Below are positions 25,190 through 36,300 of a DNA stretch of 64,000 bases, piece by piece (positions within the stretch are counted from its first letter, which is position 1; the number at the start of each line of letters is the position of its first letter). The position numbers and the translations under genes were made by a program. The DNA comes from Amphiura filiformis (lineage: Eukaryota > Echinodermata > Ophiuroidea > Amphilepidida > Amphiuridae): contig NC_092640.1 of assembly GCF_039555335.1 (NCBI RefSeq), forward strand, positions 32,295,887 to 32,359,886, given 5' to 3'. The notes beneath the pieces are model-generated. The model made no database searches and was not told where the DNA came from. It saw only the letters and a list, made by a program, of their open reading frames with translations.

Positions 25190-25319
25190 TTACAGTATAC
25201 TGAAACATTTATCATGTTTATGGGCAGTTATTGGCAGATAAGGTCTGAATAAAAAAAAAATTAAAAACAGGGAAAATATGACACAACATCCAATGGGGGA
25301 GTAACATAAGACATACAAA

Positions 25320-27085
25320 GTTAAAAACCCGACGTTTCGAAAAGACAAAACTTTTCTTTCTCAAGGGATAAAATAAGAGACCTGCTCTCAGTATAGTGGA
25401 GACCAGCTCTGATTAAAAAAAGAAGATAAAAAGCTGCATTGACTGGAGCATTGATTATAACAGCAGAAAATAAAAGAAATCTGAATAACAGTGGAGGCTT
25501 GAGTGGGTTGGGACAGGTGTGAAAAACCATAACAGCAGGCAAAGTATGGACAGCCAAATGGGACAAAAGACTGGAGAAAGGCACATAAAAATATGGTAGG
25601 CCAAGCAGGTCACAAAGAGGGGAAAACGACAAGGGAAGGGAAAATTGAAAATAACCAAAATCTAATGAAAAGGGGGACCACTGACCCCACAACCCGGCAC
25701 ACGGAACAACATAGCCCGCCTAGGTGGGACAGCCATGCGGTACCAACGTCTATGTGCGTTGGCTCCCGCTCCCAGACCATGGAGACGGCATGCCAGGAGT
25801 GAAGAGGTGGTCCAATTTTGAACAAAAAAGTGAAGAGAAAAAGGTATGGGACAGTGACCTGCATGACCAAACCATAGGAAAGGAGGGGGAGATTATTGAC
25901 GACCCTTGATGTTGATGCCTTTCGGTGTGGTAGTCTGCAGTGTTTTAATCCATTTGGCTTCCAAAGCCAAACGATGGTAGTAGTTCTTGCTGTTAGGTCT
26001 GTCAATGGCCATGATGGTGATGTCATCAGTGCTGTGACCTGCTTGATTGAAGTGTCTGGCAACTGGCTTGTCTCGGTTGTGTTTAGTGTCCCCACAGTGT
26101 TCAAGTAACCGGGTCTTCAGGGCTCTCTTAGTTTCACCAATGTATTGTTGTCCACATTTCTTACAGGTGATGAGGTAGATGATATTTGTAGACTGGCAGT
26201 TGAGAGGGTGTTGAATATCATATCTTTCTCCAGTGATGGTGCTGCGGAATGTTTCACCAGCAGTCGTATGCTTGGTCTGCTCTCTGGTGTGTTGATGGTT
26301 GCAGGCAGCACATTTGTTGCACGGAGAGAATCCCAATTCAGGAGCTTCCGTAGAGGGGATCTTGAGAGATGATCTAACAACCAAGTCCTTGATATTTGTC
26401 GGTCTACGGAAAGCTACCATGGGTGGCTCCGGGATGGCTTTCTTACAGCGTTCAGAGGCATGAAGAATAGGCAGATATTTGTGTATGGTGGTGGCGATGG
26501 TGGAGTGGATGGGGTTGTAGGTTACAACAAGAGGAATGCGGGTGCATGTCTCTTCCTTTCGCCGAGGTTGGAGAGCCTCTGATCTGGGGACTTCAACAGC
26601 CTTCTTGACTTGTTTGTCAATAACTTTGGTAGGGTACCCTCTGTCACGTAGATGTTGTTTGAGTTGGCGGACTCGGGTGCAAAGGGTCTCCTCAGATGAG
26701 CATATGCGTCGTAATCTGAAGGCCAGGCTGTATGGGAGACTTTCCTTAGTATGTTTGGGATGACAGGATGACCACTGCAGGTACTGATGAGTGTCGGTAG
26801 GTTTGGAGTAAAGATCACTCTCCAGGTACCCATTGTGCAGGCTGACCATGACATCAAGGAATGGAATTGACTCCTTAGATTGCTCCGCTGTGAACTTGAT
26901 ACTGGGGTGTTTGGTGTTGCAATGGATGATGAAGTTTTCAAGTTCTTCTTGGCCATGAGTCCAGATGAGGAAAATATCATCAATATATCTCAGCCAGGTC
27001 AGGGGTTTGTAAGCAGCCGAATTCAGGAAATCCTCCTCGAGACGGCCCATAAAAGGCAGGCTCCTGAGGGCGCCAAAAAATGTCA
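25320..27085 (-). mobile_element. Penelope-like retroelement, 5'-truncated
   Basis: On the minus strand it holds the 3' half of a Penelope-like element: the end of a reverse transcriptase, a C-terminal GIY-YIG endonuclease, then a 3' region down to about 25320 containing AACGTCGGG-type sequence. The upstream RT motifs are missing, so the copy is 5'-truncated and presumably dead. Its 5' break lies only about 70 bases from the last exon of gene A, on the same strand. The 3' region has GAAAAG, TTTTGT, CTTTTC and then GAAAC, a stem followed by GAAAC as in the hammerhead ribozymes of many such elements, but the CTGANGA core is not intact. Confidence 0.85.
25893..27050 (-). CDS. Reverse transcriptase / GIY-YIG endonuclease fragment (Penelope-like)
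   Basis: A 385-residue open frame. Near its start WLRYIDDIFLIW carries the two catalytic aspartates of the RT palm. After a linker comes a Cys-His segment (FSPCNKCAACNHQH). Near residues 290-330, IIYLITCKKCGQQYIGETK gives the GIY-YIG core, followed by the conserved arginine-rich helix (LKTRLLEH). RT plus C-terminal GIY-YIG is diagnostic of Penelope-like elements, where the nuclease opens the target for priming. The RT fingers and upstream motifs are absent, so the product would be inactive as an RT. The initial Met is an internal residue of the original protein. Confidence 0.85.
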   Translation of the reverse strand: MGRLEEDFLNSAAYKPLTWLRYIDDIFLIWTHGQEELENFIIHCNTKHPSIKFTAEQSKESIPFLDVMVSLHNGYLESDLYSKPTDTHQYLQWSSCHPKHTKESLPYSLAFRLRRICSSEETLCTRVRQLKQHLRDRGYPTKVIDKQVKKAVEVPRSEALQPRRKEETCTRIPLVVTYNPIHSTIATTIHKYLPILHASERCKKAIPEPPMVAFRRPTNIKDLVVRSSLKIPSTEAPELGFSPCNKCAACNHQHTREQTKHTTAGETFRSTITGERYDIQHPLNCQSTNIIYLITCKKCGQQYIGETKRALKTRLLEHCGDTKHNRDKPVARHFNQAGHSTDDITIMAIDRPNSKNYYHRLALEAKWIKTLQTTTPKGINIKGRQ

Positions 27086-27154
27086 GAAATTGCTTGACTA
27101 AGTCCTGTCCAAGAAGCTGTACTCAATTTGACTCGTACATTTTGTGTATCACCA

Positions 27155-27363
27155 TCACGGCTGGCACGGCCGATTCTCATCACATATTAGTCCAGTACAG
27201 CATCTGTAGTCCTTATAAAACGTGTCGGATTCAGGGTCACAATCGTACACTGATTCTCCACACCATCCTTCTGTAGAACAACATAATCCTTTACATTTTG
27301 CGTTTTGTCCATTGTCCGCCAGAAAACCTGGCCCACATCGATTGTCTGCTCGACACCAATTAC
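27155..27363 (-). CDS. Gene A exon 6: hevein-like cysteine-rich C-terminus
   Basis: The acceptor is TTTTACAG|GT. The exon encodes 68 residues after a split Arg and ends in TGA at 27155. Pattern: NRCG, then AKC, LCCS, GWCG and VYDC, followed by DYRCC and two more Cys. The core CCSxxGWCG with six residues to the next Cys is that of the hevein (chitin-binding type 1) fold. Compared with plant hevein, the first loop is longer (13 versus 8 residues), the second shorter, one of the two binding aromatic positions is Glu, and the Tyr before the last core Cys is shifted by one. Binding chitin is therefore possible but not assured. The preceding NWC probably supplies the sixth cysteine of TSP1. Confidence 0.75.
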
Positions 27364-30300
27364 CTGTAAAACAACGAATAATCATTTACCGTGAAATCAT
27401 TCAAACAGCCATATTATTTCGTGGCATTCCGCAGCAAGCAAAAAGACAAAAAGACACTAAATGCAAACTGTGACTATATTAGATATATTGGATGACATAG
27501 TCAGATCAGATTAAGGTTCTTTTTATCTTTTCAGTTTCTGTTTTCGTTTTCGTCTACGATTTTAGATGACATTGTTATTTTGAAGTGTTAGCCTCCTAGT
27601 AACCACATTTTATTCAAGCCCTAGTGTTGTCACTCACTAAAGTTGAAGGAAGTGAATTTTAGTTTTTGTAGCTATATTATTTCGTGCCATTTTGCAGCAA
27701 GCAACCTATGACAATGACTATATTTTGGGACTTATTGTAAGCCTGTCATGAATGACATAGTCAGATCAGTCTAAGGTTTATTTTATCTTTTCAGTTTCTG
27801 TTTTCGTTTTCGTCTACGATTTTAGATGACATTGTTATTTTGAAGTGTTAGCCTCCTAGTAACCACATTTTATTCAAGCCCTAGTGTTGTCACTCACTAA
27901 AGTTGAAGGAAGTGAATTTTAGTTTTCGCAGCTATATTATTTCGTGCCATTTTGCAGCAAGCAAAAGACAAAAAGATAACACTAATGCAACCTATGACAA
28001 TGACTATATTTTGGGACTTATTGTAAGCTTGTCATGGATGACATATTCAGATCAGTCTAAGGTTTATTTTATTTTTTCAGTTTCTGCTTCGTTTCATCTA
28101 CGCTTTCAGATGACATTGTTATTTTGAAGTGTTAGCCTCCTAGTAACCAATCTTTTTATTCAAGCCTGTTGTCACTCACTAATAAGTTGAAGGAAGTGAA
28201 TTTTCGTTTTCGGTTGCTCGTGTTGTGTAAATTTTTGACTTGAAAATTCGAGGTGAGAGGGTACGTGCTCATTTAGACAAAAGAAGTATCTAAATATTTT
28301 ACGGCCCAAAATTCGCGAGGAATTGCACGGCTTCATTGACCTAGACGGGAGTTACTCGTGAAAATAGTCTAGCATCGAAATATACTAACCAGTGTTACCA
28401 AGTAGTCGGAAAAAAGGTGTGTCAATGTCACGAGAATTCGGATCGGATCGGAGAGGAGAGAGGAGAGGAGAGGGTTGAGGAGAGGATTTCAAAGCGGTGA
28501 TTTATTTCAAAACTGCTGCTGTACAAGACAGTGGAAATTTGTGGCAATTTATTATAATTTATACTCACGTATGATGCATTTCCTATCTTCAGCGCATAAG
28601 TCAATTACTTCCGTCCTACAGACACGGGTTCGAGTCTGCGAGCCGTAACCACAAGCAGCACTGCATTCAGACCACAAACCCGAAGGGCTCATATATTCTA
28701 AACAAATTACAAATACTATCATGTTGCTTGTTCTTCCCATTGATATCAAATCGTTCAGTATTTTGTAACATAACTAGTTTGGCATGGGAATGAATAAATG
28801 AATGAATGAATGAATGAATGAATGAATGAATGAATGAATGAATGAATGAATGAATGAATTACTGGGATAGAATAAGTTAAGAAAAGAATAGCGAACGCAC
28901 TTAGCTGAACATATCAATTATTGAATTCAAAATTATTCACATCGTATTGAATTGCCATTGACGAACGCTTTTCAAAAACTTGCTCAGTCCACTACTTGCC
29001 ACTATACAGGATGAGTGATACCCTCAGTAAGATAAAGCAACTTCATGCCACTGAGTAGACCAGGGAACTTTGATTATTATCGGGAATTGCCTGTCACACA
29101 TGATCGCACACAAGGTCGTAGGCAATCGGTCGGACCTCATCTGCCCAGAACATATTGACCCAGGTCAGCATACGGCCATATCCTTCCCGACATGCTTAGT
29201 AGCCAAGTCCGTAGAAGAGTGGATCCACACACTATGTACACATATATGGTCAATTCCAGCCAAAGCGGGACAAAATTCTCTCTGGGGCCATTTTGAAAAT
29301 GTTTTCCTTTTCAATTCTAGACTTATCAAATGAGACGATCATATCTAGTGAATCATCAGGTGGAAGTGCCATCGGATTGAAAAATAACTTTTCTTGCTAG
29401 ACCAAATAAAGTGTTAAATGCGCATATGCATGTTACCCACGAATTCAAGCCTTTTTCACCTGTTGTACGCCATAAAATTTCACTTTCTTAATATCTTTCA
29501 ATATTTTATGTGTGACTCATATACACTAGAAATCGGTGAAGACTTTGAACGTAAAATAGAATTTTATTACATATATCTACAAAGAAATATTTTGGTTATT
29601 ACAAATTTTAAGAAAGAACCAGGTGTACAGTTAAGATTGTGTCAATTCTTCGAAGTCTTTCCAAAGTGGCTGTCATTTAACATTACTGTATTATTTCGAA
29701 AGATTAGAATAAATGCTTCATATAAATATAAAGTTAGATTTTGTATCTCGTCGCAGGATGAGGATCTCGGTTGGATTCGTGGGTAACAGCGTCTGGAAAA
29801 TAGCAATTCCTATTAATTTTTTTTTAATAAAAATAAAAAATACTTTTCCGTATGTCAATAATTCAGGCTGCAATGGCACTAAAATGAATTTTAATCAAAA
29901 TACAAACTACATGGAATATTTAGAATGGATCATTATGGCATTTTGGGTATAACAATCTTGAGAATAATGAAGTTGCCAAATTCAAATAGACAGAGCAAAC
30001 AGTTTTATATTATTATTTTAGTAAAATCATTCCATATTTTCATGCAGCAATATTCTATTAACTCGTGTTTGACAGTTCCTATGAACTAAAACACTATCAA
30101 TACATTGTTAACTATAATTTAAGTAGGGATTCGTGGGTAACCAAAATGTTCGTGGGTAACACATATTTGAAGGTATGTATTGGTAAGCGGCAAAATGAAA
30201 ATATTACAGAAGGTTGGAAACTATCATGCGGTTATTCCTCCATTGTGTTTCAATGACTCCTGTTTCTCTAACCAATTGCATTTACCCAAAAAATGGTAAT

Positions 30301-33300
30301 TTAGGATAATCAATCAAAACTTCATGACACAGCTTCATTATACCTTCAAGAGGACGCTATTAAACAGGACTGTTTTGGAACCTATTTCGCATGTTTTCAA
30401 AATGTTAAGATGCATAAGAAACATATAATTTACGAGTAAATCCTTGGATTCGTGGGTAACGCCGAATTCGTGGGTAAAGCTATAAGTACTGTAGTACCGT
30501 TTGGGGTTTGCGTTTCTTAGGTGCATAAACTGTAAGTACTGTAAAAATTATAGCATACCCATGGCTTGAATATGTGCTGATTTAAACTTAAAATAAACAA
30601 TCTCCTTGTTTTTCAAGGTTAGCATCTATTCGGGATTCGTGGGTAACAAAAGTTTAAACCGTCGTAGATTCTTTTTTTAAAGCGGTGAACTTATTTTTAC
30701 GATTTACCATTTTAAGCGCTTATCAAACTAAATTCAGTGTCCAAAGTCATTAAATATTAATTTAAGTTATGGCAATTATATTAGCTGGACTCGTGGGTAA
30801 CAGTTGATACGTGGGTAACGTCAAATTTGATTTTATGGAATTTTATGGGTAAAACGTATTTGCATAAAATAATCACTTGGACCTCAGAATTATAGAACGA
30901 AACTTCGTTTCATGATATAGTCATTTATGGCATATTCACTTAACATTTTTCAGAACGATCATTTTATTTTTGATACGCGGGTAACAAAATTATTAGCCAA
31001 ATTGACTTAATGGCCTCTAGAGTCCACAAACTTCGGTGGAATTCAATCGTTTTACATATGATGAGAGATCATGCAAACGTCTTTCTAACGGTAATAATTT
31101 CATTTTGATTGAAGGACATTCAATGACATATATGGTGCTTTATCTTTGAATTCGTGGGTAACGCCAATTCATTTAAGCCATCATAACTTGTCCCCTGGTA
31201 TGACTTGCTAGTAAAGGTCTATATGCACAAAGAGAGCACATTGGACTTGACATGATATGCTCCATCAATAACGTGATTTCCTTTATTAATGACATTTTAA
31301 AGTGGAAAGTTAACATAGAGAGAATTTTGTCCCGCTTTCGCTGGAATTGACCATATACATTTGGCTACATTTTGTTATACGATAAATACGAATTTATTAA
31401 ACATGGTAACAAATATTCTCTAGCAAATCGGTTTACGATGTAACTGGTAGGCCTATTATAAATTCGGGATATTAAATATCTTCCTGACCAGCCAGATCTG
31501 CGCATGGTCAAAGATGAGGATAGACGAGTATCAGACCGACGCAGACTGGCTTAGTCTCCGCATCACAGCCAGTTTGGTTCCGCCCCTCCACAGGAAGCGT
31601 AACCTGTGTAGGAGACTCGGTCGGACCTCATGGGACCTCATCTCTCCACATCGAATTGTGACCTATAATCCCCGACATTGCCCTTATGAACTCACATCCT
31701 CCTGAGTAGACACACTGACAGCACTGCGCATTGTGCCTTTGGAGTGGAGACACCTCCCCTCAATCTATCAATAGCTTCCAGTTGTGTTCGGTAGACCTTG
31801 TGAAGGTCCATTAAGATGCTTCTTATAGCAATTCTTATATTGCAATTGGAAGTACGAGTAGGGCATTATAAATCCTGGTCTTTTAAGACCAAGTCTGCAT
31901 GTTGTTGGACAGATTGTGTTTTTTAGCCGAGTAAAGACCCACGCAACAAGTCTGGTCCGTCTCTTCACATCATCCTCCACGGAAGGAACATTGCTTCGCA
32001 GGAATACGAACTGTTGGACTTTTTCAACAGATGCATCATTGAGGATGGTATCAGAATTACAGAAAATGCATCATTGAGGATGGTATCAGAATTTTGCAGG
32101 TTGTTATCTGTACCAACTCCAGTGACACCTCATGCATATTTTCCAGGGTAGGATTAGCCAAAATGTTCACTGGATGGGCATGAAAACAAGCACTGCAGCC
32201 CTGTTATATTGATTTTTCTAAGTGAAATGGTAATACCTATTTCAATTTCAAGAAATTAATGCGGTGTCACTAAAGCAGGAATAGATCAATAGTTTGGTTG
32301 ATCTTCATACCCCATGTCTTGTATGCTCTATCCAATTCATCTGTGGCAATTTGAGCTTGTCAAAAACCACATCTAGCAGGTGGTGTTATCCTGGAAAATG
32401 TTGAATAAAGCTGGTGACAGTAGGCATCTACGCCTTATCTTAACTCCAACTTTAAAATTCTCAATCATCATGATCATAGCACACTAGATCTGATGGGTAC
32501 ATGACTTCGATGAGATCAACTATGATCTCAGGCATTTCCAAAGAACTTCGCGCCAAATGTCGAAAGCCGCTTTGGAATCGACAAAGTGCAAATGGATAGA
32601 GTCTTTCTTTTGCGTTCTCCAGCACTCCAGTCCTCTGGTAGTTTCCTTTGTTTCCATGTCGTATTTACGATCTTTAGCATCATCTTCCTCATTGAACTGC
32701 CACCTGCTTTGAGCGTTTCAGTTAAGATTTTAGCCAGACCACAGGCGTTGTTGTTCTTAAGACGAGATGGAGCGGGGTCATGGGTAAAGTGTTTCTGGCC
32801 TATTTTGTGAAAAATCTATATGCCAGTTGAACTATATGCCAGTTGTAACTGAGATATGTGTTCTTCCTCATTCCATAGGGTTTTATAATCCATATGCCAT
32901 GATAATTGAATGAGGGGGACAAATATGCTTAACTTTCTTCGTTTTTTGAAGGCCAAGCCCTAATGATATAGTGTCGTGACCTGGTTTTTTCTACATAGGC
33001 TTATACCCAAAGAAATCTAAACAAATTATACCTGTTTTTTATGAAACTGTGTTACAGAGCATAGATCCAACTATAGGGTCTTATGTACAGAGATTACTGG
33101 TATTGAATGGATCAAAATTCGATAAACGATTTATGGTCTGCAACAACAGTAATGCTTACCTGTACTAGCTTCAATGGAATATTCCCGTTTTTCTACACCT
33201 CCAGTGAATTTAACTGTTTGATTGACTGCTAAGCTGGCATGTAGATTTCCGCCAACCCATCGGACATTGTAGCTCCCTCCATAATCAAATCTTATCACAC

Positions 33301-36300
33301 CACTTCCAAACGACCATCCAATAACATCTCCAGATTTGACTGAAATACGTTCACTTTCATGTGGTGTATAACCGACTGGTGTGTTAACTGCACCTGCTGG
33401 TATGTCATTAATGCCGACAATTTGAAATTCAGTAACAGAGCCCTCGGTCGGTCTGAATATTATAGCTCGCCATGGTTCTGAGGTCTTTCCTTGAAAAGTC
33501 CACTTTGTAACTTGACCACTACAACGAAACTGTTGATCTGGCGATACCATCGTCCAACCAGGGCTGTCTACTACTACACGGTGTACTATTGGCCAACCTC
33601 TTTTGCAACCATCAGCTGTAATAATGATTTAAAAAATCAGTACGTGATTCAAAATAAAATATAAACATGTCAGAAAACAGGATTTGAAGAGAATGTTTGC
33701 GTGATCGTGTACATGAAGGTCAATGGTCGGGGTCTCTGACCAATTACCAAAAATCACATTTTGTACCAAAAGTCATGTTTTGACCAAGAAAAGATTCTGA
33801 AAACATAATAATGATAAAATTGGATGGTTTTTTCACCCAATACAAAATTTATTGGTCTCGCTATGAGTTTAAAATATTGGACTCGACTTCGTCTCGTCCA
33901 ATATTTTAAAACTCATAGCTCGACCAATAAATTTGTGTATTGGGTTCAAATCATCCAATTTTATATCAAAATACCTCTTTTCCCAAATTACATTCAACAT
34001 AGCACACGGTTGTTTGATGTATATAAAATTGGCTTCATTATTAACTAAATGCAACCTATAGATAGCGCTATTCATCCTAAATCATATTTCTTTATTTGCA
34101 AGGGGTAGGTGAATAATACTGCCATTATAACAGCTGGAATAGGTGAAACAAGCAACAAGGAAATTTTATAAAAATATTTCATCAAACAATAAAATGAATT
34201 ATTTGTATTAAAAGCTTGAAAGAGTAATTTCCAGTAACTAAATAGCGCCACCAATTTTGTCATTAATAGAAACATTTTATATCCGAAAATGCTATAAAAG
34301 TAAATAATTTGGTAAAAGAGGGGAAATTAATGTTGAGAATGACTCGCATGCATCTGTATACATTAGGATGATATCACATTTAGCTGTTTAAGCCTAAAAT
34401 TTGGTTGTACGTGATGTTTTGTTTGAAAAACTAACAAATGATCCCATCAAACAACCGTGAGCAGAGTCATATAATTTTTGCATTATGCGTGGACATTGTT
34501 TAGTGTCTATCTTAAGGTGTTTTAAGTATCTTACCACTAATTAGAGTAATGTTTGAAAAAAGAGGGACTATTTTTTTGTATGGCATCTGAAAAAGGTGCT
34601 GAAAACTCACTGTAAAAATGCCAAGCTGTATAGTGACATCCCGCTATCTCTAAGGACCGCTATCTCTAAGGTTCGCTATCTCTAACGTGTACAGTCTATG
34701 GAGATCAGAATCCCGCTATCTCTAATAGAGAAAAGGGTTCGCTATACCTAAAAAAAGGTCCGCTACTTCTAAGGTTCGATATCGCTAATTTGGAATAAGG
34801 TTCGCTAGTTCTAAGGTTCGATATCACTAATTTTAAATAATGTTCGCTATCACTAATTTTAAAATAAGGTTCGCTATCACTAATTTTGAATAAGGTCCGC
34901 TATCACTAATTTATTGAAGGTTCGCTATCTCTAAGGTTCGCTATCACTAATTGCAATAAAGATCCGCTATACCTAAGGTTCGCTATCACTAATTTTGTTT
35001 AAGGTTCGCTATCCCTAATTAATTAAGGTTCGCTATCTCTAAGGTTCGCTATCACTAATTTCGATTAGGGTTCGCTATACCTAAGGTTCGTTATCACTAA
35101 TCTTAAATAAGGTCCGCTATCTCTAATTTTAAATAAGGACCGCTATCTCTAATTTCAAATAAGGTCCGCTATCTCTAATTTCAAATAAGGCCCGCTATCT
35201 CTAATTTCAAATAAGGACCGCTATCTCTAATTTCAAATAAGGCCCGCTATCTCTAATTGAAAATAAGGCCCGCTATTTCTAATTTAAAATTAGGCCCACT
35301 ATCTCTAATTTAAAATAAGGCTCACTATCTCTTATTTTAAATAAAGCGGGAAAAGCGCCCTCGAGTTTAATAGTTTATACGGGTGAAAATATACCCAAAA
35401 AGTACACGAAAAGCCATTTCTTAAAGACACTAAAACTAAATTACAAGATAAAGTAGTCAATAGATAGAGAATTTTGTCCTGCATATTTTCATACCTCATT
35501 CTGTACGATACGACTTTATTTCCCTAACTTTGAATGAAAAAAGAGAGCTTTTCAAAAGTGACAAAAATTAACATTGACTTTTTTTTCCATCTAAGCCCTA
35601 TTTTAAATTAGATAGGACTTATAGCGGGTCTTATTTTTAATTAGAGATAGCGAACTTTATTTTTAATTAGAGATAGCGGGCTTTATTTAAAATTAGAGAT
35701 AGCGAACCTTATTTGAAATTAGAGATAGCGAACCTTATTTAAAATTAGAGCTAGCGAACCTTATTTATTTGAAATTAGAGATAGCGAACCTTATTTGAAA
35801 TTAGTGATAGCGAACCTTATTTAAAATTAGAGATAGCGAACCTTATTTAAAATTAGAGCTAGCGAACCTTATTTAAAATTAGAGATAGCGAACCTTATTT
35901 AAAATTAGTGATATCGAACCTTAGAAATACCGAACCTTATTCAAAATTAGTGATATCGAACCTTAGGTATAGTGGACCTGTTTCGTAATTAGTGATAACG
36001 AACCTTAGGGATAGCGAACCTTATAGATAGCGGTCCTTAGAGATAGCGAACCGTCGCCAGCTGTATAGCCAGAAATGGGCAATGATTAGAGTAACATGCA
36101 GAAATGGCACGTTTTCTATCATTCTACAGTGTTGATTAAAAGTTCCTACCCCCCCCCCAGATTCATCCGCTGGACATCGATTTTCCCAGTGTATTTTAAA
36201 TTGAACATGCGTTTAGAAATGTCAATTTGTGTGTATAACATTAACATGGTGTCTTTGTTACGTTCACTTTTATAAACGTTTTTCACAAGATGTAACGAGT

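Noticed and set aside
25610..26104. 164-residue minus-strand frame and several plus-strand frames at 25.6-26.8 kb
   Set aside because: They overlap the Penelope-like RT/GIY-YIG frame or its 3' region in other frames and show no domain.
27155..27363. Small secreted cysteine-rich toxin or antimicrobial peptide
   Set aside because: The exon has a clean acceptor in phase with TSP1, no signal peptide of its own, and a paralog in the same context; it is the C-terminal domain of a larger membrane protein.
29418..29786. 122-residue plus-strand frame inside the GTGGGTAAC element
   Set aside because: AT-rich composition, no recognised motif, and the recurring motif crosses it in varying frames; probably chance.
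34634..36058. Repeat array suggestive of CRISPR
   Set aside because: The units are contiguous with no unique spacers, the two arrays are inverted, and the genome is eukaryotic.
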